Source: Micromonospora violae (GTDB lineage: Bacteria > Actinomycetota > Actinomycetes > Mycobacteriales > Micromonosporaceae). From it: DNA of 64,000 nt. Positions 53,313 to 61,217 of the stretch are shown here, one piece after another; positions within the stretch are counted from its first letter, which is position 1, and each line of letters starts with the position of its first letter. A program made the position numbers and the translations under genes. A model generated the notes under the pieces. The model saw only the letters and a list, made by a program, of their open reading frames with translations, searched no databases and had not been told where the DNA came from. The DNA is taken from assembly GCF_004217135.1 (NCBI RefSeq), contig NZ_SHKK01000001.1, positions 4,712,001 to 4,776,000 on the forward strand, written 5' to 3'.

Positions 53313-54842
53313 ATGAGCAACGGCTGGGTGCTGCCCGACGAGGTGCTGCGGGACGCACCGGCGTACACGCCACGTCCCGGTGAGCTCGCGGATCTGGAGC
53401 TGCTGCTGACCGGCGCGTACGCCCCTCTGACCGGCTTCATGACCCGCGCCGACCTGGTCTCGGTCAGCCGACGCGGCCGGCTGGCCGACGGCACACCGTG
53501 GCAGGTGGCGGTCGTTCTCCAGGTGCCGGCGACGCTGGCGCAGACCCTGGATCCGCGCGACCCGGCCCGCCGGGCGCTCGTGCTGACCGACGGGGAGGGC
53601 GCCCCGGCGGCCGCCCTGGACGTGGCCGACGTCTGGCCGGTGCGCGAGGGCGTGGCGGGGGTGGGCGGCCAGGTCCGGCGGCTGGGCGACGGTGGACACG
53701 GTCCGTTCCAGCGACTGCGTCGTAACCCGGAGGAGGTCCGTGCGCTGCTGCCTCCGGGCCGGGTGCTCGGGGTGATCGCCGACCGGCCGCTGCACCGTCC
53801 GCAACTCGCCCAGATCGCCCATGCCGCGCGTACCCTGGCCGCTCATCTGCTCGTGATGATCCCGGTCGGTGAGGGTGGCGTCGACGGGCTCCCGCCGGAG
53901 GCGCTGGTCCGTACGATCTTCGCCGCACGGGACCGGATGCCGCCCGCCACCCTGGTCGCGGTGCCGCTGTCGCACCGACGCGAGGAGATCAGCGACGCGT
54001 TGCTACGGGCCCGGGTCTCCGCCGCGTACGGGGTCACCCACCTGCTCTCCACCGGGGAGATGCTCTCCGGTGCCGGGCTGCGGGTGCTGGTGCCGCGCGA
54101 ACTCGCCTACGACAACCGGGACGGGCAGTGGCGTTGGCGGGAGGACATCCCACCGCGCAACCGCCGGCTCGCGCTGACCCAGTCGGAGATCGACGACCTG
54201 CTCGACCGGGGTTTCCCGCTGCCGGAGTGGCACACCCCGCCCGCCGTGGCGCGGGAGTTGGCCCGCGCCCGGCCGCCGCGTCGGCAGCGCGGGCTGGTGG
54301 TCTTCCTGACCGGCCTCTCCGGCTCGGGTAAGTCGACGATCGCCCGGGGGCTGGCGGACGCGTTGCGGGAGAGCGGCGACCGCACGGTGACCCTGCTCGA
54401 CGGGGACGTGGTGCGCCGGGAGCTCTCCGCCGGACTGGGCTTCAGCAAGGCCGACCGGGATCTCAACGTCCGGCGGATCGGTTGGGTGGCCGCCGAGATC
54501 GCCCGGCACCACGGTGTGGGCATCTGCTGCCCGATCGCCCCGTACGCGGCGGCGCGCGCCACCGCCCGGGAGATGGCCCTCGCCGCCGGGGCGGGTTTCG
54601 TGCTGGTGCACGTGGCCACCCCGCTGGAGGTGTGCGAGCGGCGCGACCGCAAGGGCCTGTACGCGCGAGCGCGGGCCGGCCTGCTCACCGGGATGACCGG
54701 GATCGACGACCCGTACGAGGAGCCGACCGACGCCGATCTGGTGCTCGACACCACCGACGTCAGCGTGGCGGACGCGGTGCAGGCCGTGCTGCACCATCTG
54801 ACCGAGACCGGCTGGGTGGAGCTGAAGATCACGTCCGCCTGA
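53313..54842 (+). CDS. ATP sulfurylase-like / APS kinase fusion
   Basis: A 509-residue fusion. The C-terminal part is an intact adenylylsulfate kinase (CysC): Walker A GLSGSGKST near 334, DGDVVRRELSAGLGFSK, and the CPIAPYAAAR and GLYARARAG segments. The N-terminal 310 residues resemble ATP sulfurylase (LTGAYAPLTGFMTRADL, the PUA-like part), but the catalytic HxxH region reads LHRPQ (H161 to Q164) and no QxRNP is visible. It may lack sulfurylase activity. CysC makes PAPS for sulfation or assimilation. No cysDN or other sulfur genes are nearby. The ATG at 53313 was chosen; a GTG nine codons upstream is possible. Confidence 0.85.
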   Translation: MSNGWVLPDEVLRDAPAYTPRPGELADLELLLTGAYAPLTGFMTRADLVSVSRRGRLADGTPWQVAVVLQVPATLAQTLDPRDPARRALVLTDGEGAPAAALDVADVWPVREGVAGVGGQVRRLGDGGHGPFQRLRRNPEEVRALLPPGRVLGVIADRPLHRPQLAQIAHAARTLAAHLLVMIPVGEGGVDGLPPEALVRTIFAARDRMPPATLVAVPLSHRREEISDALLRARVSAAYGVTHLLSTGEMLSGAGLRVLVPRELAYDNRDGQWRWREDIPPRNRRLALTQSEIDDLLDRGFPLPEWHTPPAVARELARARPPRRQRGLVVFLTGLSGSGKSTIARGLADALRESGDRTVTLLDGDVVRRELSAGLGFSKADRDLNVRRIGWVAAEIARHHGVGICCPIAPYAAARATAREMALAAGAGFVLVHVATPLEVCERRDRKGLYARARAGLLTGMTGIDDPYEEPTDADLVLDTTDVSVADAVQAVLHHLTETGWVELKITSA

Positions 54843-54887
54843 GGCGCCGCGGGACCCGTTCCTTCCACCGTTGACCCGTACGCGCTA

Positions 54888-54909
54888 GTGTTCATCTTTG
54901 TTGGAACAC
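54888..54909. promoter_or_regulatory. Candidate operator for DeoR regulator
   Basis: Inverted repeat GTGTTC/GAACAC with a 10-base spacer lies 45 bases before the deoR-galT start. A TTGACC hexamer (54871-54876) upstream could be a -35. Binding is inferred from position only. Confidence 0.35.
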
Positions 54910-54954
54910 GTTTGACCGCGTGAGGGTACGTGGACCCCCGGGGAGGCACGGCGG

Positions 54955-55779
54955 ATGCTCGCTCAGCAGCGGCAGGCGGCCATCCTGGAGCGGGTCCGCT
55001 CGACCGGCGGCGTCCGGGTCAGCGAGTTGGCAGGCGAGTTGGGCGTGTCCGACATGACCATCCGGCGTGACCTGGACGCGCTGCACGAACGCGGCCTACT
55101 GGCCAAGGTGCACGGCGGCGCCACCCTCACCGGGCCGAGCTCAACCGACGAGCCGGGCTTCCACGCCAAGTCGGTCCGCCAACTGCCGGAGAAGGCGGCC
55201 ATCGCCGACCGGGCAGCTCAGCTGGTCCGCCCGGGAGCGGCGGTCGCGCTCTCCGCGGGGACCACCACGGCCGAACTGGCCCGCCGACTGGTGGACGTGC
55301 CCGAGCTGACCGTGGTGACCAACTCGCTGCCGGTGGCCGAGATCATGCACGCCGGGGGCCGCCCGGACCAGACGGTGGTGCTCACCGGCGGCGTCCGCAC
55401 ACCGTCGGACGCGCTGGTCGGCCCGCTCGCGGTCGGGGCCGTCCGGTCGCTGCACCTGGATCTGCTCTTCCTGGGCGTGCACGGCATCACCGAGCGGGCC
55501 GGCTTCACCACCCCGAACCTCATGGAGGCGGAGATCGACCGGGCGCTGGTGGCGGCGGCCGACCACCTGGTGGTGCTCGCCGACCACACCAAGTGGGGCA
55601 CGGTGGGCATCTCGTCGATCGTCGAGTTGGCGGCGGCCCACGTACTGGTCAGCGACGACCGGTTGCCCGAGCCGGCGCGACGGGTACTCGGCGAACGGGT
55701 GGGCGAACTGATCATGGTGAAGGCGACAGGGGCGGGCCGCGTGACGCGCACGCCGACAAGTGAGGGGACGGCGCCGTGA
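54955..55779 (+). CDS. DeoR family regulator of galT operon
   Basis: A 274-residue DeoR-type repressor: N-terminal helix-turn-helix (ILERVRSTGGVRVSELAGELGVSDMTIRRDLDAL) and a sugar-phosphate sensor domain (VALSAGTTTAELARRL, FLGVHGITERAGFTTPNLMEAEI). Family members sense phosphorylated sugars. It overlaps galT by GTGA, so a galactose-pathway intermediate is the likely effector. GGGAGG lies upstream of the ATG. Confidence 0.9.
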   Translation: MLAQQRQAAILERVRSTGGVRVSELAGELGVSDMTIRRDLDALHERGLLAKVHGGATLTGPSSTDEPGFHAKSVRQLPEKAAIADRAAQLVRPGAAVALSAGTTTAELARRLVDVPELTVVTNSLPVAEIMHAGGRPDQTVVLTGGVRTPSDALVGPLAVGAVRSLHLDLLFLGVHGITERAGFTTPNLMEAEIDRALVAAADHLVVLADHTKWGTVGISSIVELAAAHVLVSDDRLPEPARRVLGERVGELIMVKATGAGRVTRTPTSEGTAP

Positions 55780-56852
55780 AGCGCACCGCGATCGACCTGG
55801 CCGACGGCCGGGAGCTGATCTACTTCGACGAGCGCGACGACGCGGTCCGCGACCAGCCCGACCGCCGGGACCTGCCGCCGCCTCCCCCCGCGTCGCAGCT
55901 GCGCTACGACCCGCTGACCGACGAGTGGGTGGCGGTCGCCGTGCACCGGCAGACCCGCACCTTCCTCCCGCCGGCGAACGAGTGCCCCCTCGACCCGTCG
56001 GTGGGCGACCACCTGACCGAGATCCCGGCCCCCGACTACGACGTGGTGGTCTTCGAGAACCGGTTCCCGTCGCTGAGCGGCCGGGTGGCCGAGGAACCCG
56101 GGGAGATCACTCCGTTCACCCCGGTCCGGCCGGGCCTCGGCCGGTGCGAGGTGGTCTGCTTCACCTCCGACCACAACGCCTCCTTCGCCAGCCTGCCGCC
56201 ACGCCGGGTACGCACCGTGCTGGACGCGCTCGCCGACCGCACCGAGGCGCTCGGTGACCTGCCCGGGGTGGAGCAGATCTTCTGCTTCGAGAACCGGGGG
56301 GTCGAGATCGGCGTCACGCTGCATCACCCGCACGGGCAGATCTACGCGTACCCCTTCGTGACGCCACGCACCCGCGCGCTGCTGGCCGCGGCGCGCCGCC
56401 ACGCCGAGCGGACCGGCGGGAGCAACCTGTACGCGGATGTGCTGGCCGCCGAGCGCGCCACCGGTGACCGGGTGGTCGCCGAGAACGAACACTGGACGGC
56501 GTTCGTCCCGGCGGCCGCCCGCTGGCCGTTCGAGGTGCACGTCGCGCCGCACCGCCCGGTGCCGGACATCCCGGCGCTCAGCGACAGCGAGCGGGACGCC
56601 TTCGGGCCGCTCTACCTGGATCTGCTGCGCCGCTTCGACGGCCTGTTCGACATGCCGATGCCGTACATCTCGGCCTGGCACCAGGCGCCGGTACGGATCG
56701 ACCGTGAGCTGGGCCACCTGCACCTGCAGCTGTTCAGCATCCGGCGGGCCGAGGACAAGCTGAAGTTCCTGGCGGGCTCCGAGTCCGGGATGGGTGTCTT
56801 CATCAACGACATCTCCCCGGAACGCGCCGCCGACCTGCTGCGCGCCGCCTGA
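55776..56852 (+). CDS. galT: Galactose-1-phosphate uridylyltransferase
   Basis: A 358-residue HIT-superfamily transferase of the Leloir pathway. The active site HPHGQ is at 184-188, preceded by FENRGVEIGVTLH. Further signatures are YDPLTDEWVAVAVHRQTR, CPLDPS and HFHLQ-like LGHLHLQLFSI. It swaps UMP between UDP-glucose and galactose-1-phosphate. The start is a GTG overlapping the deoR stop. galK and galE, often next to galT, are not in the window; two hairpins end the operon. Confidence 0.93.
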   Translation: MKRTAIDLADGRELIYFDERDDAVRDQPDRRDLPPPPPASQLRYDPLTDEWVAVAVHRQTRTFLPPANECPLDPSVGDHLTEIPAPDYDVVVFENRFPSLSGRVAEEPGEITPFTPVRPGLGRCEVVCFTSDHNASFASLPPRRVRTVLDALADRTEALGDLPGVEQIFCFENRGVEIGVTLHHPHGQIYAYPFVTPRTRALLAAARRHAERTGGSNLYADVLAAERATGDRVVAENEHWTAFVPAAARWPFEVHVAPHRPVPDIPALSDSERDAFGPLYLDLLRRFDGLFDMPMPYISAWHQAPVRIDRELGHLHLQLFSIRRAEDKLKFLAGSESGMGVFINDISPERAADLLRAA

Positions 56853-56856
56853 GCAG

Positions 56857-56908
56857 CCCCGCGCCCTTGCGGGGAACAGGGCGCGGGGGGCCCGGGACAG
56901 GGCCCCCC
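56857..56908 (+). terminator. Tandem hairpins after galT
   Basis: Stem CCCCGCGCCCT/AGGGCGCGGGG (56857-56888) overlaps a second stem GGGGGGCCC/GGGCCCCCC (56885-56908). The two are mutually exclusive because they share bases. The rest of the gap to icd shows no gene. Confidence 0.65.
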
Positions 56909-57089
56909 GCAGGGAAGGGACGGCTGGCTGTGCACGGCACAGCCGGGAAGGCTGGCTGATCGGCGCACGGGTGCCGCTGGTCGACCGTGGTCAACCTTCC
57001 TGGACTCGACTGGCATCTCGTCCATCCTGGTCAACGAGGCGCGCCGGGGGCAGTGACGCCGACCGGCGCGGCGTCGCCGGACACGCCGA

Positions 57090-57116
57090 AGCCCGCCGGC
57101 AGCGTGCCGGCGGGCT
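57090..57116 (-). terminator. Terminator hairpin of icd
   Basis: Perfect 12-bp stem AGCCCGCCGGCA/TGCCGGCGGGCT with a 3-base loop, 19 bases beyond the minus-strand icd stop. Confidence 0.75.
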
Positions 57117-57135
57117 CCGATGACGTACGCCTGGA

Positions 57136-58353
57136 TCAGGCAGCGATCTTGCGGGCCAGGTTCTCGTCGAGCGCGTTCATGAACTCGTCGGTGGTCAGCC
57201 ACGGGGCGTCGCGCGAGATGAGCAGCGCGAGGTCCTTGGTCATCTGGCCGCCCTCGACGGTGTCGACGATGACCTGCTCCAGGGTGTTGGCGAACTCGGT
57301 GACCGCCGGGGTGCCGTCCAGCTTGCCCCGGTGGGCCAGGCCCCGGGTCCAGGCGTAGATCGACGCGATCGGGTTGGTCGAGGTCTTCTCACCCTTCTGG
57401 TACTGCCGGTAGTGCCGGGTGACCGTGCCGTGCGCGGCCTCGGCCTCGACGGTACGGCCATCCGGGGAGAGCAGCACCGAGGTCATCAGGCCCAGCGAGC
57501 CGAAGCCCTGCGCGACGGTGTCGGACTGCACGTCACCGTCGTAGTTCTTGCAGGCCCAGACGTAGCCGCCCTCCCACTTGAGCGCGGCGGCGACCATGTC
57601 GTCGATGAGCCGGTGCTCGTAGGTGATGCCGGCGGCGGCGAACTCGTCCTTGAACTCGGCCTCGAACACCTCGGCGAAGATGTCCTTGAACCGGCCGTCG
57701 TACGCCTTGAGGATGGTGTTCTTGGTGGACAGGTAGACCGGGTAGTTGCGGTCCAGCCCGTACCGGAACGACGCCCGGGCGAAGTCCCGGATCGACTCGT
57801 CGTAGTTGTACATGCCCATGGCGATGCCGCCGCCGGGGAAGTTGGCGACCTCCATCTCCATCGGCGCGCCGCCGTCGGCCGGGGTGTAGGTGATGGTCAC
57901 GGTGCCCGGGCCGGGGACGACGAAGTCGGTGGCCTTGTACTGGTCACCGTGGGCGTGCCGGCCGATGATGATCGGCTTCGTCCAGCCGGGGACCAGCCGC
58001 GGCACGTTGGACATGATGATCGGCTCACGGAAGACGACGCCGCCGAGGATGTTGCGGATCGTGCCGTTCGGCGACCGCCACATCTTCTTCAGGCCGAACT
58101 CCTCGACCCGGGCCTCGTCCGGGGTGATGGTCGCGCACTTGACGCCGACGCCGTGCTCCTTGATGGCGTTGGCGGCGTCGATCGTGACCTGGTCGTCGGT
58201 CTCGTCGCGGTGCTGGATCGACAGGTCGTAGTAGTGCAGGTCGACGTCGAGGTAGGGCAGGATCAGCTGCTCCCGGATCTGCTTCCAGATAATCCGGGTC
58301 ATCTCGTCGCCGTCGAGTTCTACGACCGGGTTGTTTACCTTGATCTTCGCCAT
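57136..58353 (-). CDS. icd: NADP-dependent isocitrate dehydrogenase
   Basis: A 405-residue homodimeric type (eukaryotic-like, subfamily II) isocitrate dehydrogenase. It converts isocitrate to 2-oxoglutarate in the TCA cycle. Substrate-site segments are [20 protein letters not shown] and the Asp-containing [42 protein letters not shown] is the cofactor site. An NADP preference is inferred from the family. Lies near mdh and folD but reads alone, with a terminator on the 3' side and a fragment of another gene upstream. Confidence 0.95.
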   Translation of the reverse strand: MAKIKVNNPVVELDGDEMTRIIWKQIREQLILPYLDVDLHYYDLSIQHRDETDDQVTIDAANAIKEHGVGVKCATITPDEARVEEFGLKKMWRSPNGTIRNILGGVVFREPIIMSNVPRLVPGWTKPIIIGRHAHGDQYKATDFVVPGPGTVTITYTPADGGAPMEMEVANFPGGGIAMGMYNYDESIRDFARASFRYGLDRNYPVYLSTKNTILKAYDGRFKDIFAEVFEAEFKDEFAAAGITYEHRLIDDMVAAALKWEGGYVWACKNYDGDVQSDTVAQGFGSLGLMTSVLLSPDGRTVEAEAAHGTVTRHYRQYQKGEKTSTNPIASIYAWTRGLAHRGKLDGTPAVTEFANTLEQVIVDTVEGGQMTKDLALLISRDAPWLTTDEFMNALDENLARKIAA

Positions 58354-58490
58354 CGGCCGGCGCTCCTCTCGGGGGACACGTGCTCAAGCAGTACGAGCGT
58401 ACTGCAATAGGGCCGGCAGCCCCCAGCCGGCCTCGACCGGCCGGCGAAAGCCGGGCTGCGCGGATCAGGAACTCCCTGGATCATGACGCG

Positions 58491-58640
58491 ATGCCACTGA
58501 GCCGCACCCTCGGGTCTATCACGGTCACCGCCCTCACCGACGGTGAGGGTGCCTTCTTCCAACCCCGCGCGGAGGCGTTTCCGCACGCCACGGCGGCCCA
58601 CTGGGCGGAGGCCGACCGGCGCGACCCCCTGATCGGTTGA
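58491..58640 (+). pseudogene. N-terminal fragment of an MBL-fold hydrolase, cut off at palindrome copy C
   Basis: The frame starts at ATG 58491 and reads PLSRTLGSITVTALTDGEG then FFQPRAEAFPHATAAHW for 49 residues, matching the opening of actinobacterial metallo-beta-lactamase-fold hydrolases. Those continue for about 250 more residues with the HxHxDH zinc motif, which is absent here. The frame stops at a TGA created by the first arm of the 61-bp palindrome (58636). Divergent from icd. It appears to be the remnant of a gene lost by deletion at the repeat. Confidence 0.6.
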
Positions 58641-58696
58641 TCATGGGGTTGACGGGGTTTTCGATCTCCACGCGTGCCGCTAACCCCATGATCAAC
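58636..58696. repeat. 61-bp GTTGATCATG palindrome, copy C
   Basis: Arms GTTGATCATGGGGTTG and TAACCCCATGATCAAC (one mismatch at the inner end) enclose 29 bases, total 61 bp. The centre contains GGGGTTTTCGATCTCC, shared with the reverse complement of copy B. It begins exactly where the MBL-fold frame ends. Confidence 0.85.
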
Positions 58697-58748
58697 CGGG
58701 TGGGGTGGGGTGGGGTGGGGGTGGGGGTGGGGTGGGGTGGGGTGGGGG
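58697..58748 (+). repeat. GGGGT/GGGGGT tandem tract, G-quadruplex candidate
   Basis: Directly right of palindrome copy C the top strand is almost only G and T: repeated TGGGG and TGGGGG units with a single C at the first base. Eight or more runs of four to five G could form intramolecular G-quadruplexes. The tract ends at the mdh terminator. Confidence 0.85.
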
Positions 58749-58779
58749 AAGGGCGCGTCGGCGGAGCCGGCGCGCCCTT
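58749..58779 (-). terminator. Terminator hairpin of mdh
   Basis: Outer stem AAGGGCGCG/CGCGCCCTT and inner CGGC/GCCG, 17 bases beyond the minus-strand mdh stop. Confidence 0.7.
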
Positions 58780-58795
58780 CGGGTGGTTCGGGGAA

Positions 58796-59746
58796 CTACA
58801 TGCTGGAGATGTCGCTCTGCTTCGCGCGGACGGCCTCGGCCGCCTCCAGGAGGCTGGCGCGCTCGTCGGCGTCCAGGTCGGTCTCGACGACCCGCTTGAC
58901 GCCCTCGGCGCCGATCTCGGCCTCGACACCGAGGTAGACACCGGAGATGCCGTACTCGCCGTCGACCCAGGCGCAGACCGGCATGACCTCGCCGGAGTCC
59001 TCCGCGACGGCCTTCGCCATCCGGGCGGCGGCGGCGGACGGGGCGTAGTAGGCCGACCCGGTCTTGAGCAGCGCGACCACCTCGGCGCCACCGTTGCGGG
59101 TCTTGACGACCAGCTCCTCGATCTGCTCGGCCGGCATCGCGTCGCGCAGCGGCTTGCCGTTGACGGTGCTCTGCGACGGAACCGGGACCATGGTGTCGCC
59201 GTGCGAGCCCAGGGTCAGCGTGCGTACGGAGGCCACCGGCACGTTCAGCGCCTCGGCGACGAAGTTGCTGAACCGGGCGGTGTCGAGCATGCCGGCCTGA
59301 CCGAGCACCCGGTTCTTCGGGAACTGGGTGGCGATCTGGGCCAGCGCGGTCATCTCGTCCAGCGGGTTGGAGACCACGATGACGACGGCGTTCGGGGCGT
59401 ACTTGGCGACATTCTCGGCGACCTGGCGGACGATCTTGGCGTTGGTCTCCAGCAGGTCCATCCGGCTCATGCCGGGCTTGCGCGGCAGACCAGCGGTGAT
59501 CACGACGACGTCGGAGCCCTCGATGCTCTCGTAGCCCTCACCGTTGGGGCCGGTGGTCACGCCGACGACCTTGGTCTCGAAGCCCTCGATGGCCCGGGAC
59601 TGGTTGAGGTCGAGCGCGAGGCCCGCGGGCTTGCCCTCCACGATGTCGGTGATCACTACGGTGTCGAAGACGTCGTACTCGGCCAGGCGCTGTGCGGTGG
59701 TAGAGCCGTAGAAGCCAGCCCCGACGACAGTGACCTTCTTACCCAT
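58796..59746 (-). CDS. mdh: Malate dehydrogenase
   Basis: A 316-residue enzyme of the LDH-like malate dehydrogenase group, oxidising malate to oxaloacetate with NAD. The Rossmann loop is VVGAGFYGSTTAQRL; the specificity loop has LPRKPGMSRMDLL, where the Arg after LP marks malate over lactate. NPLDEMT and GSHGDTMVPV supply the catalytic Asp and His. It is longer and different from the Streptomyces cytosolic-type enzyme. Same strand as folD upstream, 126 bases apart. Confidence 0.94.
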   Translation of the reverse strand: MGKKVTVVGAGFYGSTTAQRLAEYDVFDTVVITDIVEGKPAGLALDLNQSRAIEGFETKVVGVTTGPNGEGYESIEGSDVVVITAGLPRKPGMSRMDLLETNAKIVRQVAENVAKYAPNAVVIVVSNPLDEMTALAQIATQFPKNRVLGQAGMLDTARFSNFVAEALNVPVASVRTLTLGSHGDTMVPVPSQSTVNGKPLRDAMPAEQIEELVVKTRNGGAEVVALLKTGSAYYAPSAAAARMAKAVAEDSGEVMPVCAWVDGEYGISGVYLGVEAEIGAEGVKRVVETDLDADERASLLEAAEAVRAKQSDISSM

Positions 59747-59872
59747 GGTCGTCCCACTCCCTGATACCAGTCGGTTTTCCGGACCGTATCAGTCATCCTG
59801 GCACCGATCAGGCCAGGGGCGGCGGGCATCGCCGGGATGGGGCGAACGTCACCGGAGTCGCCGGCGCACGGT

Positions 59873-60733
59873 TCAGTCGCGCTCCGCGCGCTCCACCACG
59901 TTGGTGAGCAGCATGGCCCGGGTCATCGGCCCGACACCGCCGGGCATGGGGACCAGCGCGCCGGCCGTCTCGGCCACCTCCGGGTCCACGTCGCCGGTGT
60001 ATCGGCCCTTGCCGTCCGCGCCGATCACACGCGTGATGCCGACATCCACCACCACCGCGCCCGGGTTGATCATCTCGGCGGTGAGCAGACCCGGTACGCC
60101 GGCCGCGACGATGACGATGTCGGCGGCGCGGGTGTGCGCGGCGAGGTCGAGGGTGCCGGTGTGGCAGAGGGTGACGGTGGCGTTCTCGCTGCGCCGAGTG
60201 AGCAGCAGACCGAGCGGCCGGCCGACGGTGTTACCCCGACCGACCACCGCGACGGTCGCGCCGCGCAGCGCCACGTCGTGCCGGCGGAGCAGCTCGACGA
60301 TGCCGCGCGGGGTGCACGGCAGCGGGCCGTCGTAACCGAGCACGAGCCGACCCAAATTGACCGGATGCAGGCCGTCGGCGTCCTTGTCCGGGTCGATCAA
60401 CTCCAGCACCCGCTGGGTGTCGAGGTGGGCCGGCAGCGGCAACTGGACGATGTAGCCGTGGCACGCCGGGTCGGCGTTCAGCTCGGCCAGTACGTCGTCG
60501 ACCTGCTGCTGGGTGGCGTCGGCCGGCAGTTCGCGGCGGATCGAGGCGATGCCCACCTCGGCGCAGTCGCGGTGCTTGCCGTTGACGTACGCCTGGCTGC
60601 CCGGGTCCGCCCCGACCAGGACGGTGCCGAGCCCGGGGATGATGCCGCGTTCCGCGAGCGCCTTCACCCGTATGCGCAGCTCGTCCTTGATTTCCGCTGC
60701 GGTTGCCTTGCCGTCCAGAAGCGTCGCCGTCAC
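59873..60733 (-). CDS. folD: Bifunctional methylene-THF dehydrogenase / cyclohydrolase
   Basis: A 286-residue FolD protein of one-carbon metabolism. It interconverts 5,10-methylene-THF and 10-formyl-THF. The catalytic Lys lies in [30 protein letters not shown] is the folate site, and [21 protein letters not shown] is the NADP loop. [12 protein letters not shown] closes the protein. It is transcribed away from the second peptide-transporter operon. Confidence 0.95.
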   Translation of the reverse strand: MTATLLDGKATAAEIKDELRIRVKALAERGIIPGLGTVLVGADPGSQAYVNGKHRDCAEVGIASIRRELPADATQQQVDDVLAELNADPACHGYIVQLPLPAHLDTQRVLELIDPDKDADGLHPVNLGRLVLGYDGPLPCTPRGIVELLRRHDVALRGATVAVVGRGNTVGRPLGLLLTRRSENATVTLCHTGTLDLAAHTRAADIVIVAAGVPGLLTAEMINPGAVVVDVGITRVIGADGKGRYTGDVDPEVAETAGALVPMPGGVGPMTRAMLLTNVVERAERD

Positions 60734-61217
60734 GACCAGATCGTCTCACGACCACCACCCGCGATTCAGACGACCTCGCTCGGGTCGTTGCGCCGGCACC
60801 GGGATGTGCTGGCCGGCGGGCGGCGGGCCGGCTTGGGGACGAGTCACCAGCGGAGTAACGGTGTGTGACGTGTTGCTAGTCACTCTCGGTCACATTTTGT
60901 GGATGTGATCACAGTCGAACCAGACAGAACGGGCCTGGGCCCCGGAGACCGGACGGCCCACCCGGAAAGCGTCGAGCTGGCCGAGTCACGCCCAATCAAC
61001 CAACCATCCGCCCTGATATCCGCAGGTGGTGGTCGATAAGACCGGTTTGGGGTAGCAGCTCCGACCGCTTCCGACAAGGAAGGCGAGCCCGGACCGTTAC
61101 CCACCCGCAACCGCTCCGTTGTCGAAGGCTCATCGCCGACCTACCGTTACCGCTTGTTGCGCAGCGTAAACCCAGCGTCGGGCCTGACTGCGCAGCGTGA
61201 GGAGATGAGGAGGCTCA
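60734..61217. promoter_or_regulatory. Long divergent intergenic region with palindromes
   Basis: No gene is seen in these 484 bases between folD and the peptide-binding protein gene. Candidate regulator sites cluster at 60864-60913: TGTGAC with GTCAC nine bases on, TCACA with TGTGA nine bases on, and the perfect 10-bp palindrome TGTGATCACA (60904-60913). The half-sites resemble CRP-type (TGTGA/TCACA) boxes, though spacings differ from the E. coli 6. A direct repeat TGCGCAGCGT lies at 61158 and 61189, 31 bases apart. AGGAGG precedes the downstream ATG. Confidence 0.4.

Noticed and set aside
60066..60080. GTTGATCAT sequence inside folD as another palindrome copy
   Set aside because: It lacks the rest of the arm and a partner 61 bp away, and is normal FolD coding (EMINPG).
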